From Cyanophora paradoxa (lineage: Eukaryota > Glaucocystophyceae > Cyanophorales > Cyanophoraceae): a stretch of 64,000 bases of DNA. Location of the stretch: the NCBI GenBank assembly GCA_004431415.1, contig QPMI01000161.1, forward strand, positions 62,001 through 126,000, in the 5' to 3' direction. Positions 20,561 through 28,590 of the stretch are shown here, piece after piece (the first letter of the stretch is position 1; each line of letters begins with the position of its first letter). A program made the translations under genes and the position numbers. The notes beneath the pieces were generated by a model, which worked only from the letters and a program-made list of their open reading frames with translations, was not told the origin of the DNA and did not search any database.

Positions 20561-23510
20561 TCAGCGGCCGGCGGGCGGGGTCGGCGAGGGGGCGGCGGGG
20601 GCCTTCGCGGCGCGCGCGGCGGCGACGAGTGCCCGCGCGGCGCTGGCGTGGACCAGCCGCACCTGTGCAAGCGCGCGCTCGGCCCCCGGCGGGACGGGGG
20701 CGCGGGGCGGGCAAAGAAGGGGAAGCGTACCTCTGCGCGGCGGGCGCAGGCGGCGGCGGCCTCGACGGCGGCGGCGGCGCTGGCGGCGTCGAAGGCGGCG
20801 AGGGTGCGCGGCCCGCCGGCGAGGGCGGCGAGGGCCGCCAGGCCGGCGGCGGCGGCCGAGGCGGCGGCGGCGGCGAGTGCCGCGGCCTCGGCGAGGGCGT
20901 CCCGGGCGGCCGGGTCGGCGGCCTCGGCGGCGGCGGCGAGGAGCGGGGCCGGGTCGAGGCGGGCCCAGCAGGTGAGGGCGGCAGCGGTCCGCTCGAGCTC
21001 CTCGAGAGGGGCGCGGAGGGCGGGCCCCGCCTCCGGGTCCGAGCGGAGGGGCGACTCGGGCTGTGCGCAGTCGACAAGGCGGGGCGGCAGGGCGGCGCAG
21101 GTGAGGCGGTGCCAGGTGCGCTCGCGGGTGCGCTCGTGGAGGCCCCGGGGCTCCACGAGGGCCGCCACCTCGCGCAGGGCGGCCCCCGCCGGGCAGCCGC
21201 CGGGGCGCCCCGGCAGCAGCCGCTCTAGCGCCGCCTCCAGCTCCCCGCGCGGGTCGATGCCGAGCGGCGGCAGCACCTGCGCGCGCGCGCGCGTGCGGCG
21301 CCGGTCGGAGGGCGGAGGCTGGCGGGGGCAGAGGAGAGGAGGAGGAGGGGCGGGCGGACGCGGTCGCGGAAGAAGGCGAGGCGGGCGTCCAGCGCGGCGT
21401 CGCGCGCCGGCTCCGACTCGCCCTCGCCGCTCCCCTCACCCCCCGCGCCCTTCCCCTCCCCCGCGCCCCGCTCCGGCGGGCCGCACCACAGCCGCTCGGC
21501 CTGCGAGCCGAGCGGTCGACGTAGGCGCGCCGGGGCGGGGCGGGAGGGATCGGGCCCGGGCGCACGATCGCGGCGAGGCGGGGCCAGAGGCGCGAGGCGA
21601 TGTTTGTGCGGTCCACGAGTTCGCCCCTGCGCCGAGGATTCCCAATAAACGATGGGCGGAGGGCTGGGCGGCGCGGAGTCGCCTCGCTCGCACCACATGC
21701 AGGCCTCGCCGCCGAGGACGGCGCCGCGCGGGGCGGGCGCCCCGCAGGCGCCCGGGTCGAAGCGCGCGTGCCACGCCGCGCTGCGCATGTGGTCCAGGTA
21801 GTAGCCGCAGGAGAGGATCCCGGGGCGCCCTGCGCGGGGAGTCGAGGCGCGGCGCTGGGCGACTGACCGCTGAGAAATCGGCCCCGAGGCGCACCGGTGG
21901 CGGCGGCTTCGGCGAGCGAGTCGAGGCCGCGCCAGGACTGCACGACGGCGCCCGGGGGCAGCCGCGGGTGCAGCACCTCGTCCCTGCCTCGCGTCGCGGG
22001 GAGCGCGGGGCGGGAGCGAGGCGCGCGCGCACCAGCCGACGGCCCGCTTGCCGTGCCCCGCTAGGATCCCGCAGAGCCGAGCGTTGAAGAAGGCCTGCGC
22101 GTGCGGGCGGGCGGGTCGCGCGCGCCGGCGGAGGCCGGATGCGGCGCGCTCGCGTGCGTGCGCGCCTGCAGGTCAGAGTTGTCCGCGAGGCCGTACTGCC
22201 TCTTGAAGCGCGCGACGCGCTCGCTCTCGTCCCTGCGCGCCCGCCGCCCGGCCCGCTCGATCGCAGAAGAGAAGGCGGAGGGGCGCGCGCGGAGGCCCCG
22301 GCGCGCCAGTGGACGCCAGTAACCTCGTCCCCGCCGATGTGAAACATCTCGCTGGGGAAGAGCTGAAACCCCACGCGCGATACGATCAAACCCAGGTCAA
22401 ATTCGGATCAAATTCGGCTGTGCGCACGGAAGCCATCTCGCCGAAAAGCCCGTCGAGGAACTCGTACGTCTCCGGCAGGCTCGGGTCCAAGCACGCGTCG
22501 TATATGCCCGTGCGGGCTGACGCCGTGTACTGGCCCCGCCGCGTCGCCAGCTCCGGGTAGCTTCGAAAGAAAGAGGTGAGAAATTCGAGTGAGATTGTGG
22601 AGAAGACGGCGGGCGCACGCGGCGAGGATGGCGGAGCTGTGGCCGGGCACGTCGATTTCTGGAACCTGAGGACGCGCTCGCCAAATACAAAAGATTCAAA
22701 CGGGGAGGCGCACGACGCAGATGCCGCGCTCCGCAGCGTATGCGACGATGTGCCGGACCTCCTCCTGCGTGTAGTGCTCGCCCGAGACCTCCTGGAGCCT
22801 CGGGTACGCGCGCGACTCGACGCGGAAGCCCTGGTCGTCGCTGAGATGCAGGTGGAGGACGTTCATTTTGCAGAGCGCCAGGCCGTCGATGACGCTGAGC
22901 ACGGTCTCCAGCGGGAGGAAGCGCTTCGAGCGTGTAAGAATAGGGGTAAAGAAGCGATACCGGCGCTCACCCGCGCCTGCAGCAGACCATGAGCGGGAAG
23001 CGCAAGGCGCCTGAGACGAGGAGTGCGGACCGTGTCGATCAAAAGCCCGCGGTAGAGGAATCGCGGCGCATCCTCGATGACGAGTTGCGGGAGTGCGAAC
23101 GCGCCGTTCGAGACGTCGACGGAAGCCGCCAAAACTTGGTACAGAGACTCTAGCCCGTGCAGCGCGCCGAGTTGGGAGCTCGCCACGACGAACGCGTCGC
23201 CATCCTCTGATATCTGCAATCGGTACGCCTCCGCGTCTGCGCTGCCGGGGCTAGAGGCCCAGTGGAGGACTTCTTCTTTTCCACAAAGCTCGGCTTTCGA
23301 GCCGTCATTGACGAAAAGAGAGAGCAAGAGCGGGGCTAGATCAAGAGCAGGAGCGCTCTCGGGCGCCAGCAAGCGCTCTGCACGGTCGACAAGGCGCTGC
23401 ACGGCTGCAGCAACGACACCGGCGCTCGGGGTCGCAGCGCGCACCACGCCGCGCGCGAAGCGCTTGCTCGAACCCGTCGAGACGGACGCTGGGCGCGGGA
23501 TGAGCTCCAT
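20561..23510 (-). CDS. GH20 beta-N-acetylhexosaminidase, multi-exon
   Basis: Removes terminal GlcNAc/GalNAc from glycans or chito-oligosaccharides by substrate-assisted catalysis. The ATG at 23510 opens MELIPRPASVSTGSS. An N-terminal GH20b-like domain is followed by LVIEDAPRFLYRGLLIDTVR (about 23090-23030). Then come the TIM-barrel motifs: LCKMNVLHLHLSDDQGFRVE (about 22880-22815), HYTQEEVRHIVAYAAERGI, EIDVPGHSSAILAA (about 22660), MFHIGGDEVTGVHWRA (about 22350-22300; the Asp-Glu catalytic pair), VVQSWRGLDSLAEAA (about 21950) and AVLGGEACMWCERGD (about 21720-21685). The C-terminal region (21276-20561) is an Ala-rich helical extension of about 230 residues. Family members usually act in the lysosome, vacuole or outside the cell. 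No clear signal peptide is visible at this start, so a leader exon may lie upstream. Confidence 0.88.
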
Positions 23511-23885
23511 GGCTTAGAAATCGATGAAGAAGCGCCCCCGCTCGCGTACCCCCCTCCATGCCGCGCCGGCCCGCGCCGCGACGTTTCGATGCGCGCGCGC
23601 GCCGCGCCTCCAAGCCTTCTTCTCTTGCCCCAGCTGCCAGCTTGCTCTGCGTGGCGGCTGCGCACAGCCGATGAAGAAGGCGCTGCTGCAGCTGCTCGCG
23701 CCGCGCCCAGTCGATGCGCCCCGGCTGCAGGATGCTAGGGGCAAGGTGAAGCACGAGCGAAAGAAGAGCGGAGGATTCGAGAAGAATCCAAGCTTCAGAG
23801 AGCGTCCACCTCCGTCGCCAGTGCGCCCCGCCCGGGGCGCCCAAGCTCGCTCCCCTGAGGGGCTAGCCGGCTTTGTGGGCTTCTG
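23511..23885. other. Divergent spacer between GH20 and WH2 genes
   Basis: Both strands have open frames here (plus 23524-23886, minus 23844-23514) but neither shows a recognised domain. The minus-strand frame could hold a leader exon for the hexosaminidase. Promoters for both genes are expected here. Confidence 0.35.
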
Positions 23886-25598
23886 ATGCGCATGCAGAGA
23901 GAGGTGCTTGCGGGTGGTGCGGTGCAGGCTTGCCGTGACCTGGCGGCGGTCGCGGAGGCCGCGGCGAGGGCCGCCGCCAGCAGGAAGAGGGTCTGTCCAT
24001 CCGCTCTGCAGCCGCCGGGCCGTCCGTGCCGACCTTCTCCGCAGGAACGCGCCTCGTTGGAGCTCAGCCGCAGCGGTTCGGCTCTTGCTCACCGGCCATG
24101 GGCACGGCTGAGATGCATGGGCCGCATGCGCGCAGGGGCCCTGGCCGTCCCTCCCGCCCGACCGGCCTCGTTCCCGGAGCCACGAACAGAGTACGACGAC
24201 GACGGCGGCGGTGCGTGCGCCGGGGCCGGGGCCGGCGGCCGCCCCCCGCCCCTTCCCTCCCAACCCAACGCCCGCCCGCGCAGTCTCGCGCCGGCCGCTC
24301 ATCCCGAAGGCTCCGTCGGCGTCGGCGTCGGGGTCGGCGGCGGGCCGCGGTCTGGTGAGGCCGACCCCGGCCTCGGGCGGGGACGCTCCGCCTCCGGCTC
24401 CCGAGCCGCCGGCCAGGCAGCCGCCCGCCCAGCCGCAGGCGCCTCCCCTGCCCCCTCGGCTCCACATCCCCCCGCCCCGCCCCCTCTCCCTCGCCGCCTG
24501 CTCCCCGCGCGGCGCCGGCGGCGGCGCCCTCCGACGCCCGAGCGGCGCTCTTCGACCAGATCCGCGGGGGCGCCTTCAAGCTCCGCCCCGCCGCCGCGCC
24601 CGTGGGGGCCGCGGCGTGCCTCTGAAAGCTTCGCCGCCGGCAGAAGAGGCGCCGGCTCCTCCGGCGCCCGCCCCAGCGGCGCGAGCCGCGGCCCCGCCCC
24701 CCGCCGGCTCGGATCCCCGCGCTGCCCTTTTCGACCAGCTCAAGGCGGGCGCGTTCCGCCTCCGGGCGGTCTCTCCCACACCGGCCCCCGCACCGGCCCC
24801 GCCCTCGCCGCCGGCGCCCCGCCAGCCCCCGCCAGCGAAAGCGCCCCCGCCCCTCTCCCCGCCGCTCCCGCTCCGCTCGGCCGCCGCCGACGCAGTACCC
24901 CCGGCGCCCACCGCGGCGAATCCGGCGCCAGCTGCGGCCGACGCGCGGGCCGTGCTCTTTGATCAGATTCGCGGCGGCGCATTTAAGCTCCGGCCGGCGT
25001 CTGCGCCTGCCTCGCGGCCCGCTGCTTCGGCCGCCCCGCGCCTCGCGGCGCCGCCCTCTCCGCTGCGATGCGCTCCCGTCTCTTCGACGCCCGCCGCACC
25101 CCCGCCCCCGCCCCGCGCCCGTCCCCTTCGGAAGGCCCCGGAGCCTCGGGGTAGGGCAGGGGCCGGCCCCCCGTGCCCCGCTTCCCCCGCGCGGCCCCCG
25201 CCCGTGCCCCGTGCGGCCTTCGCGCCGCTTCCCCCGCCGCCCCCCGCCGCCTCCGCCCCTCCCCTCCTCCGGCTAATGAGCCCGCTCCGCCCGTGCCCCC
25301 TCCAGCGCCCGCACCGCCCCGGGCCGCTCCCCGCGCGGCGCCGGCGGTGGCGCCCTCCGACGCCCGAGCGGCGCTCTTCGACCAGATCCGCGGGGGCGCC
25401 TTCAAGCTCCGCCCCGCCGCCGCGCCGGCCCCGACAAGCAGGCGTCCCGTGCCGGACGCGGCGGCGGCGCAGGCGGCGCCTCGGGCGCCGTCGCTGGCGG
25501 ACGTGATGCACGAGCGGATGCGGGAGGCGATGCGGCGGCGGCGGCAGCGCCTCTCCGACAGCACAGCTTCGAGCTCCGGGGCGTGGGAAAGCACGTAG
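23886..25598 (+). CDS. Multi-WH2 proline-rich actin-binding protein (WASP/WAVE-like architecture)
   Basis: Likely binds actin monomers and may promote filament nucleation. The diagnostic feature is a WH2-like motif, ARAALFDQIRGGAFKLRPA, present four times: near 24532-24592, 24712-24770 (variant DPRAALFDQLKAGAFRLRAV), 24940-24998 (DARAVLFDQIRGGAFKLRPA) and 25358-25420. Each has the amphipathic helix plus the LRP/LKKV-like strand of WH2. Long polyproline stretches, potential profilin or SH3 ligands, lie between them. The C-terminus has a basic amphipathic helix (LADVMHERMREAMRRRRQRL) and ends GAWEST at TAG 25596-25598. This recalls the central and Trp-containing tail of Arp2/3 activators, but it lacks their acidic cluster. 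The first exon (about 23886-23990) is helical and not assigned. Frame changes indicate introns. Confidence 0.7.
24526..24600 (+). repeat. Near-identical direct repeat encoding a WH2 motif, copy 1
   Basis: About 75 bases here are identical by eye to 25351-25425, and similarity extends about 35 bases upstream with a single difference. The other WH2 copies in the gene are diverged at the nucleotide level. This points to a recent intragenic duplication or gene conversion. Confidence 0.8.
25351..25425 (+). repeat. Near-identical direct repeat encoding a WH2 motif, copy 2
   Basis: Partner of the repeat at 24526-24600. Both encode SDARAALFDQIRGGAFKLRP with the same codons throughout. Confidence 0.8.
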
Positions 25599-25859
25599 CT
25601 GTAGCTGTAGCAAGAGTCGTGCATCAGGGCCTAACGGGGGCATCGGCGAGTGTAAATAGTCGTCTTCGTGTGGATGGGTGGATCATCGGATGTAACATCG
25701 AATCTTTCATCTTAACGCACTAGATCTCTGTCTCGATCTTAAGCTACATCTCTGTCGACCTCGAATCATGACGGACCGTCGGACGCTGAGCTGAGACTGC
25801 CAGGCTGTGTGCACGTGGAGGGCAGGGGCGGGGCGCAGGCGCGGGCAGGCGGCTAGTGC
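25599..25859. other. Left insertion flank: WH2 gene 3' region and displaced lipase 3' UTR
   Basis: Between the WH2 gene stop and the element. On the minus strand the bases directly left of the element (25854 leftward) continue the host lipase gene as its original stop codon TAG and 3' UTR, now separated from the gene by 12 kb. Confidence 0.6.
25855..25859. repeat. Target site duplication AGTGC, left copy
   Basis: The 5 bases AGTGC immediately left of the terminal inverted repeat are repeated directly at 38045-38049, immediately right of the other inverted repeat. A 5-base staggered cut is typical of DDE/rve integrases. Confidence 0.85.
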
Positions 25860-25870
25860 ACATGACATAT

Positions 25871-26079
25871 GCGCATTACACCCAAATTTTAGCGCCTTTT
25901 ATTTACGACATTCAGTAACAACTTTACGATTCCCGACAATCGGAAAATATCACCACCCAATAAACCCATTTAATCGAGAGATTCCCGATGAAACCTACAA
26001 CAATCGAGAGATTCCCGACAATTCACCATCGGACAATCGATGAAATACCCATTTAATCGATTGAATCCATAAAAAACAA
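25871..26079. repeat. 209-bp tandem unit, left TIR copy 1
   Basis: Starts GCGCATTACACCCAAATTTT and is followed without gap by an essentially identical copy at 26080. The two units look identical by eye. Confidence 0.9.
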
Positions 26080-26288
26080 GCGCATTACACCCAAATTTTA
26101 GCGCCTTTTATTTACGACATTCAGTAACAACTTTACGATTCCCGACAATCGGAAAATATCACCACCCAATAAACCCATTTAATCGAGAGATTCCCGATGA
26201 AACCTACAACAATCGAGAGATTCCCGACAATTCACCATCGGACAATCGATGAAATACCCATTTAATCGATTGAATCCATAAAAAACAA
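26080..26288. repeat. 209-bp tandem unit, left TIR copy 2
   Basis: Second copy of the unit at 25871-26079. The same two-copy arrangement is mirrored at 37616-38033. Confidence 0.9.
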
Positions 26289-26357
26289 CAACCACTAAAC
26301 CATTCACAGTTACACCCGTTACACTTCCACATCTCCGATTGATTCACATTACACCCA

Positions 26358-26681
26358 TCACATTCGCATAAATTGCATCCAAGTAGCAGGATTAGCAATA
26401 CTTACGTCTGATTCGGAAGACATACCTTTTTGGTAATTATAACAGAATTCACAAAGTAGTCCCTGAGACATTGGTTTGAGTTTTTCAGTATCTCCACAAA
26501 TCATACAACAGTTTCGGGTTCCCATTCGTTCATACATAGCATTTGCTTTTGCCTGTTGTGAATGTGTTAATTTCAATTCGCCGACGTTTTCATTTACCAT
26601 AGAAACAACCGGACGTCCACTTTTAGCGCCGACGTATTCAGTCATATTACGATGTCGTTCACTTGCTTTTCTCTTACCCAT
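26358..26681 (-). CDS. Small zinc-ribbon-like protein of the element (107 aa)
   Basis: Unknown function. ATG at 26681. The N-terminus is basic (MGKRKASERHRN). The middle has a predicted helix (KLTHSQQAKANAMYERMG). The C-terminal half carries two cysteine pairs, NCCMICGD and GLLCEFCYNYQK, about 17 residues apart, a pattern typical of a zinc ribbon or treble clef. Its stop lies only two bases from the inner edge of the left TIR, so it is the outermost gene at this end. It is transcribed toward the TIR, divergently from the gene at 26788. A role in DNA binding or transcription is plausible but inferred from the fold pattern alone. Confidence 0.7.
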   Translation of the reverse strand: MGKRKASERHRNMTEYVGAKSGRPVVSMVNENVGELKLTHSQQAKANAMYERMGTRNCCMICGDTEKLKPMSQGLLCEFCYNYQKGMSSESDVSIANPATWMQFMRM

Positions 26682-26735
26682 CGTTATTACTACTTCTCAG
26701 ATTCCTTTTAAACTTTGTCAAATTTTGCCCCGATG

Positions 26736-26748
26736 CAAAAAATGACGC
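26736..26748 (+). promoter_or_regulatory. Candidate element promoter motif CAAAAAATGACGC
   Basis: Ends 39 bases before the ATG at 26788. The same 11-base core CAAAAAATGAC occurs at 31808 and 32337, also upstream of plus-strand start codons, and with one change at 27291. Confidence 0.55.
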
Positions 26749-26787
26749 TTTAAAACTTAAAACTTTACAACGATACACTTGTAATCA

Positions 26788-27300
26788 ATGGCGACCAAAC
26801 GAACCGCGGACATTCTGTGTTATAACATGGACTTCTTACCTAATTCAAATAGTGTTTACGCTGATTTTTTCGGAGATAATCTAACTGATGAATCTATTTC
26901 GATTATATTTGGTGTATACAAGTGTTTGCATCAATTCCAAGGTGTAACATCAGATATGCTACACAAATGCTTCCTTACCAATAGACTCGATGAATTGATT
27001 CATAAAAGAAATAAAAATAATCCATCGGGCTATTTCAAGAAGTTGAAAGAAAAAGGAATTATTATAGGAAAAACTTGTTTTTCAGAGCAGCAAGACATAC
27101 CTAAATTCGAAATACTTGATGACAGTTATTGTATTAATTGTGGGCATGCAGATTATCTAACAGAAAATCACCCACGATTCACAGCGCCACCTGATTGTTA
27201 TGTTTGTTGTGAATTTCTTTGTAAAAAGTGCGCATACTACGACAAACAAAAGTATTCATTCGTGCATTTCAAATGTAGCCCAAAAATGGGCAAAAAATGA
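26788..27300 (+). CDS. Element protein with C-terminal cysteine cluster (170 aa)
   Basis: Unknown function. ATG at 26788. The first ~100 residues look like a compact helical domain, possibly winged helix: the region VYKCLHQFQGVTSDMLHKC, a spacer, then GYFKKLKEKGIIIGKTCF reads as helix-turn-helix followed by a strand. The C-terminal third has CINCG, then CYVCCEFLCKKC, giving about eight cysteines plus a late His-Cys, likely binding one or two zinc ions. The ending is basic (CSPKMGKK). A winged-helix plus zinc layout would suit a transcription or packaging factor; this is inference. The stop codon overlaps a copy of the candidate promoter motif for the next gene. Confidence 0.7.
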   Translation: MATKRTADILCYNMDFLPNSNSVYADFFGDNLTDESISIIFGVYKCLHQFQGVTSDMLHKCFLTNRLDELIHKRNKNNPSGYFKKLKEKGIIIGKTCFSEQQDIPKFEILDDSYCINCGHADYLTENHPRFTAPPDCYVCCEFLCKKCAYYDKQKYSFVHFKCSPKMGKK

Positions 27301-27303
27301 TGT
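27291..27303 (+). promoter_or_regulatory. Variant element promoter motif CAAAAAATGATGT
   Basis: Overlaps the last codons and TGA of the preceding gene and ends 25 bases before the ATG at 27329. It differs from the core motif by C to T at the last core position. Partly coding, so weaker evidence than the intergenic copies. Confidence 0.4.
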
Positions 27304-27328
27304 CCCAAAAAAATAACAATTAAAAACA

Positions 27329-27742
27329 ATGGATTACTACGGAGTTTACATGTTGGATATTGAAAATCCGGAATTACATAAAGATCTTCTCGAAAACAAC
27401 GGGGCTGAATGGGATCCGGACACAAAATTATGGTTTGTCGAAGACGAAAATAACGAACTTTTAAAACAATTCCGTGTAAAACATCCGGGTGAATTCGACC
27501 AAGATTACGTTAAACAATTCCACCGCCAGTATTTCGTGGCTGATATCAAAGCAAGACTACCGGAGATTGCGGCAAAGCGTATATTTACTCAGTCATCATT
27601 ACGCAAATATATTAAAAAACAAGGCGCTACATACGATCCTCAGTATCGTTTATGGTATGTTACTGATCCTGAAAGTGAGATATGCAAGATCTTTAAGATG
27701 TTCACACTCGAACAGGTAGAAGATCTGAGAAGACCAAATTAA
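27329..27742 (+). CDS. Two-repeat DUF5710-like protein of the element (137 aa)
   Basis: Function unknown. The protein is built from two copies of a short unit. Copy 1 near residue 25 reads NNGAEWDPDTKLWFVEDE; copy 2 near residue 107 reads KQGATYDPQYRLWYVTDP. Both fit the 'k..GA.wDp..k.Wyv' pattern of DUF5710-type domains, which accompany primases, helicases and mobile-element proteins and may bind nucleic acid. Between the repeats is a charged helical segment. ATG at 27329. It is convergent with the packaging ATPase, and the two genes overlap by 4 bases at their stop codons (27739-27742). A tandem DUF5710 protein is not a standard part of polinton gene sets. Confidence 0.7.
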   Translation: MDYYGVYMLDIENPELHKDLLENNGAEWDPDTKLWFVEDENNELLKQFRVKHPGEFDQDYVKQFHRQYFVADIKARLPEIAAKRIFTQSSLRKYIKKQGATYDPQYRLWYVTDPESEICKIFKMFTLEQVEDLRRPN

Positions 27743-28491
27743 ACCGTAATCGTCGTGGGTTCATTACTAATTCTTATCGATTCTCTCTTTTTTATCGCTC
27801 GTCTCTTAACAAACTTGCGAAACGCTTTCATGTCATCATCTGTTATTATTGCACGGTCTGTGTATACTTTGATGTCATAACCTTGTAACCCAGTTATAAC
27901 GGTCTGATAATTGTAACCCCAAAGTCTATGTAGTTCTTTGTAAGTCTTCTTGTCCAATCCACCGTTATATTCATCGAATGCACAGTTAAACTCTTTCTCA
28001 TTTCCTAAAATGTTAAAGAATACCACAAATTCCACATTACGACGAATGGTAGTAGAAATAGAACATATACGTTGGACATTGAAAATAACGGTTATACCAT
28101 AATGTCTTCCGCTCGTTACCAGTTTGGATAACACAGCCGAATTATGCATATCCAAATTAGAACCTATCATGTCATCTAAAATTATTACCAAACTATTACG
28201 CTTCTCATTGTTTTCGATTCGTTTCTTTTGCATACTAATTAGTTTCACTACCACATTATCATCCCATTCCTCATAGATGTTACCAGGATGCGTTATATCT
28301 CTGAATTGCCCAGTAAACGCAGTGGAACTAAATATTACAATCTGATCGATCTTATCCCGCAGTTCATAGAGTAGATACTTACAATAAGTTGTCTTACCAG
28401 AGTTGGAGCGTCCGGCAAGCAAAAAACGCGAAGGGAGTTTAGCTGTCCTTGCAGGGTCGAATTCGGGAATATCATCAAGGTCGATCTCCAT
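27739..28491 (-). CDS. FtsK/HerA-type genome packaging ATPase (A32-like)
   Basis: Drives viral DNA into capsids. 250 residues, ATG at 28491. Walker A is GRSNSGKTT (residues 27-35) just after SRFLLA. Walker B is LVIILDDM (residues 101-108) with acidic D106-D107. The intervening IVIFSSTAFTGQFRDIT and the following HNSAVLSKLVTSGRHYGITV fit the A32/PLV ATPase layout, including a Gly-Arg-His pattern (GRHYGITV) after Walker B that precedes the sensor strand. Length is normal for virophage and PLV ATPases. It sits beside the major capsid gene on the same strand, as in many PLVs, so the two may be co-expressed late in infection. Confidence 0.9.
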   Translation of the reverse strand: MEIDLDDIPEFDPARTAKLPSRFLLAGRSNSGKTTYCKYLLYELRDKIDQIVIFSSTAFTGQFRDITHPGNIYEEWDDNVVVKLISMQKKRIENNEKRNSLVIILDDMIGSNLDMHNSAVLSKLVTSGRHYGITVIFNVQRICSISTTIRRNVEFVVFFNILGNEKEFNCAFDEYNGGLDKKTYKELHRLWGYNYQTVITGLQGYDIKVYTDRAIITDDDMKAFRKFVKRRAIKKRESIRISNEPTTITV

Positions 28492-28590
28492 TACTACGTT
28501 GTCCGTTACAGTAATAAGATAAAAAACAAAAGCATGCGCTAACCTATACGCGATTCGCAGGCTTCCTACTTTAAAGAAAGAAAAGAACTT

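Larger units (their letters stand above)
25860..26356. repeat. Left terminal inverted repeat (497 bp)
   Basis: Begins ACATGACATATGCGC and is the reverse complement of 37548-38044. The inner limit is set where the two copies diverge after CATTACACCC. It contains two tandem 209-bp units plus a 68-bp single-copy inner part. Short direct repeats such as GAGATTCCCGA and CAATCGA recur inside. Confidence 0.92.

Noticed and set aside
1-25859. High-GC bacterial contaminant (actinobacterial) as source of flanking DNA
   Set aside because: Conserved proteins are split by GT-AG introns, and HECT ligase, RRM, SEN1, WH2 and plastid ClpC genes are eukaryotic.
25807-26043. Open frame running from host DNA into the left TIR
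   Set aside because: It is a chance frame across the junction; the TIR part has no coding signature and the host part is non-coding 3' flank.
25871-26288. CRISPR-like array in the TIR
   Set aside because: The repeats are two adjacent 209-bp units without spacers and short internal motifs are irregular.
25860-26356. Terminal repeats as retroviral LTRs
   Set aside because: They are inverted, not direct, and there is no reverse transcriptase or primer-binding site.
26204-26398. Small cysteine-rich minus-strand frame in the left TIR
   Set aside because: Lies mostly in the TIR with no ATG supported by context; the cysteines arise from repeated ACA words.
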